A stretch of DNA of 64,000 nt. Source: Medicago truncatula. Its lineage: Eukaryota; Streptophyta; Magnoliopsida; Fabales; Fabaceae. The position numbers and the translations under genes were made by a program. Position 1 is the first letter of the stretch, and the number at the start of each line of letters is the position of its first letter. The notes below the pieces were generated by a model. It made no database searches and was not told the DNA's origin. It saw nothing but the letters and a program-made list of their open reading frames with translations. The stretch covers positions 6,024,001-6,088,000 of the forward strand of contig NC_053043.1 in NCBI RefSeq assembly GCF_003473485.1. The letters run 5' to 3'. Shown one piece after another: positions 34,796 to 45,452 of the stretch.

Positions 34796-37426
34796 ATGGC
34801 ACCACAACCAAATATAAACGTTTATGTGTACTACAACGGCGAAGTTAAACAAAATGAATCTGGGATTTTTTTTCAAAGCCAGTACACCAAAGGTTTTAAG
34901 GTGAGTATGGGTAGTACTTACTTGCATCTCAAAAAAAAAAAGAATAGCAGAAAAAGTATGTATCGGAGATAATATGGTTGTGTCTGAAATTTTATGTCGG
35001 AATCCCATGTTTGTTGGAGCTAGCACAATTCACTACCAGGCGTTAAGAATAACCGATAACGACGATGTCGAGTTTATGTTTGACGTACATAAGATTCACA
35101 GTTCTTTGTCCTACATAGAGCTTTATGTTACGTTTGAGATGAAGAATCCAACATCTAATCCTGAGTTAAATTACCCATCAAGTTCTAGTCAATTCTACAA
35201 TCCATCATCATCACAACCGCACTACAATCCATCATCATCACAACCTTTTCAGTCACAATGGTCACAAAATCAATACGAACCATCACAAAGATTAACTCAA
35301 GTTGATCCCTCTCAAACACAATCTCAAACTTTAAACGATGAAATAAATATATTCACCTCCCAAATCCAGGACCAATCAAATGATGAAGACGATGATGATG
35401 AAGAACTCCTTGCTGCACAAAACGGTGATGAGAACGAAGAAGACGAAGACGACATTGTGCCACAACTACCAATTTCACCGATCAGAGCTTCTTACAACCC
35501 ACCAAGGTCTATGCGCAACATCATTGATGACCACTCAACTGAGCTTTATCAGTCAATGACTCTTCCAGTCGATGAAGGTATTTCTCCGAGGATGCAATTT
35601 CATAACAAGAATGATTGCATTCTCGCAATTAGATATTATCACATAAAAAATTCATGGGATTATTCTATGAAGCAATAAGATCATGAAAGGTATGTCATCA
35701 AATGTAAAGATACTACTTGTGGTTTCAAATTGCGGGCCTCGTGGAGGAAAAAAACTGATAGATGGGAGATTGGAAAAATGAAGGATCCTCATACATGTGT
35801 CTCAACAGAATTGACGCAAGGTCATTGCAAACTTAGTTACAATGTCATATGTGAAAGTGTTAAATCACTACTACATATGGATGCTTCAATTACGGTGAAA
35901 GTTATAATTGCACACATCCGAGAGAAGTTTAATTACACAATTTCTTACAGAAAGGCATGGAGAGCAAAAAATAAGGCGATTGAATCAATTTATGGTAACT
36001 GGGAGGATTCTTATAAAGAACTACCACAGTGGTTGATGGTCATGGAAAAAGATTTGTCAGGAACAATTATTGATTTTCAAACGGACCCATCAACAGAAGT
36101 GGTCAATGAGATCGTCTTCAAGCGTCTCTTTTGGGCCTTTCGTCCGTGCATCTTGGGCTTCGAATTCTGCAAACCAATTGTCCAGATTGACGCAACTTGG
36201 TTGTATGGTAAATACAAAGGAACATTGTTGTTAGTTGTTGCGCAAGATGGGAACAACAAGATATTTCCCATTGCTTTCGCAATCGTGAAAGGTGAGACCA
36301 AGGAGGCATGAAGTTTCTTTTTGAAAAATCTAAGGCAGCATGTCACCCCACAGGCGAACATATGCCTCATTTCTGATAGACATGTGTCGATAAAGAGCGC
36401 ATATGATGATCCTCAGAATGGATGGCATGATGCTCCGACAAGCCATGTGTTTTGTGTCCGACACATTGCACAAAACTTTATGCGATCGTTCAAGGATGGA
36501 GAACTTAAGAAGAAAGTTGAAGGCATGGGTAAAAATTATATCTCTATCCTTGTAATTTCGACATATTATTTGTTTAAAGAAGACACATCTAAATTTTTTC
36601 AAAACAATGCAGGTTACGCCATGAACATCCCAACATTCGAATACTAACGCTCTGAAATCCCTGTCGCGGACCGAATGGCTTTAGCATGGGTCGACAACAT
36701 TCCCAAAGAAAAGTGGACTCAATCACATGATGATGGTCGACGATGGGGCCACATGACAAGTAACTTGGTAGAGTCACAAAACAACGTGTATAAGGGAATT
36801 CGAGGACTCCCGATCACAGCAATTGTGAAAGCATCCTATTACAGTTTGGCGGCCTTGTTTGCTAAAAGAGGACATGAGGCAGCGGCAAAGGTTAATTCTG
36901 GTGAGCCATTTTCATCAAACATCATGAAATTTCTGAAGGCTGAGGTGATTAAATCCAACAGTCATAATGTCACTCAGTTTGACCGAGATGGTATACCTTC
37001 TTCGTCCGTGAAACCATCGACCATAAAGAAGGATTACCAAAGGGCGAATACAAGGTGGATCTGCAAAATAAATGGTGTGACTGTGGACGGTTCAGAGCGT
37101 TACATCTACCATGCTCACATGTCATTGCCGCCTGTTCTAGCTTTTGTCACGACTACAAGACTTTTGTCGATAACAAGTTCACAAATGAGTGTGTATACGC
37201 AGTATACAACATCCACTTCGACGTTGTTCACCACCAGACATATTGGCCTGATTATGCAGGACTAAAGGTGGTTCCTAACAAGTCCATGCGCAGGGTGAAG
37301 AAAGGTCGTCCACCAATTACTCGCATTAGGACCGAGATGGACGATGTGGAAACTGATAGAAGATGCGGCGTGTGTAGGATGTCTGGTCATTCCCGCAAAA
37401 ATTGCATTAATATTAGACATCAGTAG
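34796..37426 (+). pseudogene. MURA-like MULE transposase, broken
   Basis: The frame opens at 34796 (MAPQPNINVYVYYNGEV, the N-terminal PB1-like part). It continues with a Ser/Gln/Asp-rich linker, a MuDR zinc-binding region (ERYVIKCKDTTCGFKLRASW), and the DDE transposase: IDATWLYGKYKG, LISDRHVSIKSA and TSNLVESQNNVY hold the D, D and E. A SWIM finger follows (WCDCGRFRALHLPCSHV, about 37076-37125), then a CCHC knuckle (CGVCRMSGHSRKNC). One intron lies at 36529-36612. The lesions are a one-base expansion of an A-run at 34931-34941, stops at 35676 (TAA), 36309 (TGA for Trp) and 36645 (TAA), and a frameshift near 36990. Active MURA binds the TIRs and cuts and pastes the element; this copy cannot. 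Confidence 0.92.
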
Positions 37427-37660
37427 CAATCTAGTCTTTATTTCATATTTATTGTATTTGATATGTTTTTTATTTTATAAATATTATGATTATTATTGTA
37501 ATTACTTTATTATTAATGCCTAAATTAACATTATTAATATCCTGACCAAAATAATGCAACAAATTATCAAAAAATGAAATGGTGTGATAAATTGAAAGAT
37601 GAAAGAAAATATTTATAGTAGATGAAATAATATATTTTAATTAATTATAAAATTAAAAAA

Positions 37661-37973
37661 ATGACAAAAATACCTTGCAACTCCAAGTTGTGGGGTATTT
37701 AAATTTTTAAAAATAAAAAATAAAAACTACCTCGCAAGTCCATCTTGCTTGGTAGTTAAAAATTAAAAAAAAATAATAAAGAAAGTACCCCGCAACTTGG
37801 AGTTGTGGGGTATAATAAGGATAAAAAATTCGTCAACTTTGAGGGTACCCGCAACTTGGGGTTGTGTGGTGACAGGGGTACCAGAAAAAGTATGATATTT
37901 ATGCAATTTTTCGAAAAAGTATGGCAGTTTTGTGTTTTTTAACAAGAAGTAGGGCAGAAAAAAAAAAAAAATC
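37661..37973 (-). repeat. Right TIR of the MULE
   Basis: It is the reverse complement of the left end, closing with GGGCAGAAAAA and GATC-like ATC before the target copy. The same hairpins (ACCCCGCAACTTGGAGTTG) recur three times. Confidence 0.93.
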
Positions 37974-37982
37974 GCTATAAGT
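37974..37982. repeat. Right 9-bp target-site duplication of the MULE
   Basis: GCTATAAGT matches the left copy at eight of nine positions. Confidence 0.85.
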
Positions 37983-38220
37983 AGAACATAAGCTTGTCTA
38001 AGATAGAATTGTATTGCTACTTTGGTCTACGATAGAATTGTATTGCACATTCCAAGTTTTGTTTTCTCCTGCAACCGGATCATGATTCATGATAATAACT
38101 AATAAAATCTCATATTTTTTATTTTTAAATCTAAAATGATTCCATCACGTTTAAACTCTTACTTTATTATCCTATCTCATACTTTTTTTTTTCTTTTTTT
38201 CAGGTGAATCCTATCTTATA

Positions 38221-38367
38221 CTCTCTCCGTTTTTAAATATAAATAAAATTGACTTTTTAGATTCATTGATTTAATGATGTATGTGGTACATATTATGAAC
38301 CATATATATCATTAAATGAATGAACCAAAAAAGTCAATTTTATTTATATTAAAAAACGGAGGGAGTA
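38221..38367. mobile_element. CTCCCTCCGT-type (Stowaway-like) MITE
   Basis: CTCTCTCCGTTTTTAAATAT and ATATTAAAAAACGGAGGGAG are inverted ends of about 45 bases, sharing AAATAAAATTGACTTTTTAG. TA dinucleotides flank both ends, as expected for Tc1/mariner-derived MITEs. Confidence 0.85.
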
Positions 38368-38416
38368 CTAAAATATTCAAGCTCCGCACAAAAATAAACT
38401 CATGCATGTAGATAAT

Positions 38417-38631
38417 TAAAAAAAAAACAAAAAACTCGGTATCTGATTCAAGGATCGACTAATCTGAGGAGACCAATCACACCGTCCACTTGCAGAGCTC
38501 CATTTTAAGCTAGAACAAAGCTCTGTATGGACTCGAACACCGAAATTGGTATCAGAGAGAATCGAATCTAGAACCTTGAGAGAAGCACACTCCAAGATTC
38601 CAAGTCAACCACCAGACCAACTCCAAATGGG
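38417..38631 (-). mobile_element. Au-like SINE with 17-bp target duplication
   Basis: On the minus strand it reads TTGGTCTGGTGGTTGACTTG, a B-box-like GGTTCTAGATTCGATTC, then GGACGGTGTGATTGGTC and a terminal ATACCGAGTTTTTTG with a T-rich tail. This is the order I know for the plant Au SINE. The flanks TCATGCATGTAGATAAT (38400-38416) and TCATGCGTGTAGATAAT (38632-38648) form a 17-bp direct repeat with one mismatch, so both ends are defined. Confidence 0.85.
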
Positions 38632-39112
38632 TCATGCGTGTAGATAATCGGTTGGCAGTCATCATAAAATAATAATGATGATCTATGAAATTTCAAATGT
38701 GGATTTAGATTTATTTCTTTTTTCTCAGTTGATCGTAATTTAAATTTTATCAAAGAAGTTTCTAACCAATATAATCAAACTATCTTGTTCTCAGACTACG
38801 ACCTCTCAACAACAACATTCATAAAGTCATGTCCTTGTCAATGGCAACTAATACATCTGGCAAGTAAGCACTCAAAAATCTAATTCATTTCTATAATCAT
38901 AATCTATTATCAATTTAATTAATTATACATTATACATTTTTTTTGAAAGGAATTATACATTATACATGTTCATCAAGAAAAAGAAAAAAAACATACCTGT
39001 CTATATCTTTTTGTTGTTGCTATTGGTTTGCGTATGTCTTAATGTCTATATATGGTTAAGTGAGCCATAAACACTTTCAAAATGATATTATAGTTTAACA
39101 AGTATAAAATAT

Positions 39113-39408
39113 ACTACCTCCGTCTTTAATTATAAGACCTTTATGAGAATTTTTTTTTGTCCCTTTTTATAAAACATTTTTGTTATTTCTAACTACATTA
39201 ATTATTTCTTTACATACATACCCCTATTTATTATACATTTTTTTTTTCAATCAGCAATAAATAACATGTTGAAAACATAAACCATTTCTCTCTCTTGAAG
39301 GATAAAATTGTAAAAACAATAGTAATTACAAACATATTTAATACAAATATATATTATCTTAATTCCCGTTATTTTTTAAAAGAACTTGTAATTAGAGACG
39401 GAGGTAGT
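39113..39408. mobile_element. TACCTCCGTC-type MITE
   Basis: The ends TACTACCTCCGTCTTTAATT and AATTAGAGACGGAGGTAGTA are inverted, and TATAAGACC follows inside the left end. The inside is AT-rich with no coding sequence. A relative occurs at 59330-60178. Confidence 0.85.
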
Positions 39409-41069
39409 AATTAATTTTTTGAGTGACAATTATTTATGTTGTCGGTTTGTAATTATTAAACTGTTGTTTATTGATCAATTCATAATAATCTTAACAATGC
39501 AATAAAAATTAGTAATAATAATGCTAATTATCTTAACAACTTGTCTTCAAGTTGTTAAACCTTATGCATCTAATTAACAAAAATACTTAGGATATTCTCT
39601 TGCAAGCAAATCACCTATCTAACCAAACCAACAACTCACAAGTCTTGAACCATTTAAAACCGTTAGATCGGTAGACTTTAAACCCTAATCAACGGCCAAT
39701 ATCAGTTATCCCAGCTTAGTATCACATCACTCTCATAGATCACATAACTTAGGAGCCTAAGTAATGTCTCATCCGGGACATTCACTTTCTCCTACCACTG
39801 AAAACGAAATAAACAAACTTAATTACCAACCTAAAAAAAACAATCTTAATTAACACAAATCCACCACACAAACGAAATCATAGAATACCCTCCAATGGAT
39901 TTCTTCCACGTGTCCATTTTTAACACTAAGCAAAAGCAACATGGCTTGTGATTGCCATGTGTGACTTCCTAAAGATGGTTCCTTCAATTGTCGGCAAATA
40001 TAGATGTCACTGCACACACAAGCCAACTTACAAAGTACACTTGACATTATTCTCATTGGTCCTTCTCCAATCATGCATAAACACCATAAGTCCCCACTCT
40101 CCCATAACTACCATCAAAGTCTTTAATATAAGTCTAAGTCTAATCTAAAAGTTTTTTTTATCACTAAATGTAAAATTATTAGCACAATATTTAATTATTT
40201 GACTATCTTTTAGTGCCATTAAAACATTGATTTTTTTTTTTTTTGAGAGATAAAACATTGATTAGAAAGATATTTTAAAAATGTTCTCTAAATACAACTT
40301 AAATGAAAAAAATTACTATAATGACATTTGATGTGCGATTTGAACATATTATTCTTTACTTCTTAGCATTTAATACGTGTGAGTTTTAATATTAAGCTTC
40401 TAAAAAACAAGGTGAGACATATAAGCCCAAAACTAAATGGTGAGACCCGAATTTACGTTGCAAAATTGTGGATAACTTGTCAAACATAGAATTAAAACAA
40501 ATGTGGAGTACACGTAGATGATTTCAATTGATCATTGATAATTTACCACAATTTTTTCAAAAACAACCTAAAATTTATCAATAAATAAAAACAATATTTT
40601 GAAATTTAAATACGGTCTATGTCTAATATGCATGCGAAAATTAGTCATAAATCAGGCATAAATTTATATTTCACCATTGCAAAAGCATAATCACATCCCA
40701 TTTCTCATTTAATAAAATGGTGAGACTTATTGTTGGTCTAAAAATTATTCCGGTATACCATGGACTTGTTCTAAAATATAAAACATAAAAAAAATATGTA
40801 TAATAGATTAACTATTTTATTTTTATTTGTTTTGTCAAAAAAATACAACTATTGTATTTTTTTTACAACAAATTTCCTTACTTTATTTTATGATAAACTA
40901 ATTTCTTTACTACATGTCAAATCATTCAAAAGCGTTTATGAATTAAAGAGAGTGGTAGTATATAAAACACCACAAGAACCAAACATTACAACCTGTTTCT
41001 GAATTCTGTCGGTACAAAGTTTCTTGTCTTAGATATTTTCCCTCGTTTTGCTAGAAAACATAGTTCAAA

Positions 41070-43864
41070 ATGATGAAGAAGAAGCTGAACGCTAACAGTG
41101 AAAGTCGTGGTACAAGAGAAACCATGTCGTCTCACAAAAGAGAACAAGAAGAATACCAATGGGAAATGAGACCAGGAGGAATGTTGGTACAAAAACGGAC
41201 TGGGAAACTCGATGCTCTGGTAGCTAATTTGCGCCTTCGAATCGCTTATGGTGCACTCCGTTACGATATATGCGTCAGTTCCATGGCCACATTTGGTTAG
41301 TGTTTATTGAATAATTTTGTTGATTATGTGACTAATTCACCTTTGCTTCGGTAGAGTTTAGTTAGGATGTGAAATTTTATAGCATCGACACTTCTGATGT
41401 AAGATGTGCCTGGTGTCACATACATGTGTTAATGTATAACACTGACACAAGACTAATACACGCAATTGCATTTAATTTTGTTAGTGCTTATAGATGTGAT
41501 TTGTTAAGTGTGAAATTAAGTGTTGTGACAGGGGTGGTGAAGAAGATTATGAGCGATGAAACTGGATTGAAGGTGGAAGAACAAAGAGTGATATACAAAG
41601 GAAAAGAACGTGAAAATGGAGAGTTTTTGGATGTATGTGGAGTCAAAGACAAGTCAAAGTTGGTGTTGATTCAAGATGCTTCAAGTATTGAGAGAAGGTT
41701 CATCCAGATGCGTATCAATGCTAAGATCCAAACTGCAAATCGTGCCATAAATAATGTGTCTCTCCAACTTGATCAGCTAGCAGAACAAGTATCTGCAATT
41801 GAAAAATCAATTTCTGATGGAGTTAAAGTACCAGAAGTTCAGATCATAACACTTATTGAGATGCTTATGAAACAAGCCATCAGATTAGAAAGCATTTCCG
41901 CAGAAGGGGATGCTTCTGCACAGAAAATTTTGCAGGTATTTCCAATATAGATCTCACTTTGTACTTAATTCTGTATTTGCTTTAACTTGTTTTTAATGTA
42001 AAATGTGGATGATGTTTTATTTTTTTTTAAGGAAAAATGTGGATGATGTTAATAGTCCCACATTGCATAAAATACATAATATGGCTATAATCTTAATCCG
42101 ATTGTCAATTAAGGGTTGAAGATTGTTGTTGAAGATTTATATGAAAAATCCTAAAACCCTTATTGTTTTATTCTATTTGAACTGCAAGTTCATAGTTATA
42201 ATAAATTCATAGTTTTCTATATAAAAAAATTATCTCTTATGATTTTTTAAATAATTCGTAATAGCACTTGTTAACATTTTTTTTTCAAAATTAGATGGAA
42301 TTTATCTACTCATATCAATTAAAATGAAATAAAATATGGCTTTATTTATTGAAGACTTAAATGTAGTTTTGTTTTCTCTATTTTGACAAAACCGTAATTA
42401 CGTAATTAAATTGAATGGTTAAAATCAAAGATTAGTCAAAATTATAGAATGGTAAGAAAATTAAATAAGACCAAAATTGCACAATAAGAATAGAGAGATC
42501 AAAATTGCATTTAGTTAAAAGAATATCAATTAAAATGACATAAGGGTTAAGAGTACGTAATCAAATTTAATGGTCAAAATCAAAGGCTAGTCAAAATTAT
42601 AGAATAGTCAAAAAATTAAATAAGACCAAAATTGCACTATAAAAATAGAGAGATCAAAATTGCATCTTTATCACAATAGAATAACCAAATCCATAATTTA
42701 AAACTTTTTTAAGGAAACTCTACATTTAAACCTTTATTTAATGTCGCTTCACTGCATGGGTAACTTTTTATTGTTTTTTAGGGGAACCTTTTATTGTTAA
42801 TTTGTGGTGTTATGCCGAAGTAGCAGTAACATTTAGTTAAACATAATATTATAAGTGACTTTCTTCTCTCTTTTATAATTTTTTTTTATTTTTTTATACA
42901 CGTCTGACATTATGGTTGGCAAATATCATATGATATTGACACCACAATATCAAACAAGTGTTATCCGTTATGCGGACTATATAACACAGGTTTCTCTTTT
43001 TTCTTTTTTCTTATGGAATACAAACTTTATTCATTAATTGATAACCGAGGTTAATACAATACAAATTGAAGCAAATTGTGTTTGCAAACTTCTCATCCAC
43101 TTTTTATTGATAAACAAAGCACACAAGGGAACATAAACTCAAAAGGTTGTCCTAATAATTAAATCAATTACTTTTAAACACGATCATTGACAAGATGAAA
43201 TGAAAATCTATTGTCTTTGAATTTATCTTCAGATCAATTTTGACTTATGCATGCTAATAATTCCTCGAGTCTTAATTATAAGCAAATATAAATAAACAAA
43301 TTGATGTATTTATTCAAAATTTAGATCAAATACATCAACTTTTTTTAACCTACTTTTATTTATGATTAAGATCAAAAGGAATATTGACTAAAAGTGGTCT
43401 CAATATTGCTGGTGCCATCACTAATAGCACTGAATCCAAAATATATTTCAAAGAATCAAGACACTTCAAAAGCTATTCAACAAACACAAAAACACAAACT
43501 TAAAAATAGTTAAAAAAATAACACTAACAACAATATACAAAACAGACAAAAAGAAAACACAAAAACACCAAACTCATAGTTATTAAATTTCAAATCCAAC
43601 AGTGATAAAGAGATCAAGTCACAAAAATGCCACATTGGTATTAGAGTTGAACTGTATAACACAATTTAATTGTAGCATGCATATGATATATTGTACATTA
43701 TCATTTTGGTTAGTCCTAAGAAATAATTAGTAACAAGCTACATTTAATGGTTGCTTTTACAGGGAAAGAGAGTACAGAAATGTGTTGAAACACTGGATAT
43801 ACTAAAGACATCTAATGCTACAATGAAGCATGTTGTTGTTACAACTAAGTGGGAGACCTTTTGA
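41070..43864 (+). CDS. BAG family molecular chaperone regulator (ubiquitin-like + BAG domain)
   Basis: Three exons (41070-41295, 41532-41935, 43763-43864) give 243 residues. The motif PGGMLVQKR (residues 35-43) is typical of plant BAG1-4. A ubiquitin-like fold follows (about 49-115; LRIAYGALRYDICVSSMATF, EEQRVIYKGKER, VKDKSKLVLIQD). The BAG helices lie at about 118-212 (RINAKIQTANRAINNVSLQL, LIEMLMKQAIRLESI, GKRVQKCVETLDILK). BAG proteins bind the ATPase domain of Hsp70 and promote nucleotide exchange, and the UBL can link to the proteasome. Which of BAG1-4 this is cannot be decided by eye. The C-terminus is short. The second ATG (41073) is equally possible as start and changes one residue. 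Confidence 0.92.
42400..42669. repeat. Direct duplication in BAG intron 2
   Basis: Two units of about 115 bases (42400-42514 and 42555-42669) share TTAATGGTTAAAATCAAAG-like starts, TAGTCAAAATTATAGAAT, AATAAGACCAAAATTGCAC and AGAGAGATCAAAATTGCAT. The rest of this 1.8-kb intron is AT-rich and holds nothing recognised. Confidence 0.85.
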
Positions 43865-45452
43865 TCATTCTCCATCCTCGACAAGTGGGAATTATTTGAT
43901 TGAATTTCCTCATTCTTCTCCATCCATCCATCCATCCCTTCCTTCTTTGTATTCTTTTCATTACTCCAATATTTCTTGTGTATAGTACTTAAAACCTTTT
44001 TATTTCTGATCTCTGTCAATGTTTGTTGTGGTGCCACTAATTTTTTCTGGTGGTAAAAACGATACTTGTATTGTAAGTCTTCATTTGAAATTAAAATAGA
44101 AGTAATAAATGCTGGTATATTTCAGCAAAAGAAATGTTCTTATACAATACAGTCATTACTATTAGGTGAACACTATCATATCTATGGAGTTTCGGTTGGT
44201 ATGCCTCATTCAATAATTCAATGTTATATCATATTTTTATTGTGAAGAGGCAACCAAACTTCAAATACCTTAAGAGTTTACCTAATTATTATTTGATTAT
44301 GAAATTATGAATCTCAACATGAGCTATGGTGTATTAAGATGATTAATAATACTCTTCAATAACCACAACCGACAATCTGTGTGCTTTCAAAATTTCATTA
44401 GTACCACATCTTTGTTGGACTCTCAAATCCATGAAGAATCCCAAATACTTGTGAAAAAACGTTGGACTCTGCATATAGTTGTTGCATTACTAAAACACTC
44501 CTCTTATTTTTGAAAGTACATTTTTAAACATCACAAACATTATCAAGAGTTGTGTTATTTGCATATGATATGATACATGTTTATCTGCTTCTACTATGTT
44601 GTCTCGTTTGAACATATATAAATATGTATTTTTCCCATTCGATAAGAAGGTGATATCGAGTCTATACTCGATGCCATCAAAGTCAAAACAATTTCTCTCT
44701 CTCAAACACGATTATTTTAATTTTTGAAACTGATTATATTCTTTTTTGTATCAACACTCTCGGTTTTATATGAAAAGAGTCTTGTAATCTGAAGTTCGAC
44801 TAGAAGATAACTAAATTTTGATCAATAATAATTCCACCAAGAAATCAAACTTTCTCCTAAACAAATCAAATCGTAAAACTCATTAATCATTTGAATTCAA
44901 TTCATTTTTTTTTTTATGAATTATTACTGAAATGATTTTAACAACTTAAATTAACAAACATTATATTCTTTTTCTCTAAAGAAAAATTATATTCTTTTGA
45001 AAAATGTTACTATTACTCCCTCCGTTTTTGAGAAATTTTTTGTTCCTATTTAACTGTCACTTTCAAAGTTCAATGCAACAATAAATGTTGTTTTACCAAC
45101 ATTACCCTTAGTTATTTATTGCGGAAAGAGAAATATATGAAATAAGATATTAAATGACTAAGACTATTATAATAAAAGTATAAATGATTGTATAAGAAAA
45201 AGTAACATTTATTGAATGTCTTGATTTGTGTAAAATGTCACTGGTTAGATTAAAACCTCTATCCGAATTCGATCAGAAAAAATTATCTCCAAACTAGTAG
45301 TCTTTGTTAAACCCCGTTGGTTGTTAAAATTTTGGGTTTATTTGTTGATTCCTTAGTTTGGTTCCTTAAACTTAAACCTTATTTTTTGAGGTAATTCAAT
45401 TTCCTCTGTTGCCTGCCACTTCGTGTGTTCTGAAACAGAGCAACTGACACAA
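43865..45452. other. Intergenic region between BAG and PPR-DYW genes
   Basis: No gene is seen. At about 45012 a TTACTCCCTCCGTTTTTGAG end of a Stowaway-like MITE is present, but its partner end was not found, so it is a truncated copy. The remaining sequence is AT-rich. Confidence 0.5.

Larger units (their letters stand above)
31391..37973. mobile_element. Mutator-like element carrying transposase and a plant mobile domain gene
   Basis: The element is 6583 bp. It has terminal inverted repeats of about 310 bp (31391-31700 and 37661-37973) and a 9-bp target duplication. It contains two divergent spliced genes separated by about 720 bp: a PMD gene on the minus strand (32075-34077) and a MURA-like transposase on the plus strand (34796-37426). 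Both are inactivated by stops and frameshifts. The TIRs are still very similar, and full-length structure is preserved, so decay of the genes may postdate insertion, or the copy was moved by transposase from elsewhere. Confidence 0.93.
37983..41069. other. Intergenic region with MITEs and a SINE
   Basis: No gene is seen between the MULE and the BAG gene. The region holds a Stowaway-like MITE (38221-38367), an Au-like SINE (38417-38631) and another MITE (39113-39408). The rest, including 39410-41069, is AT-rich without recognised content. The last 150 bases are the likely promoter and leader of the BAG gene. Confidence 0.55.
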
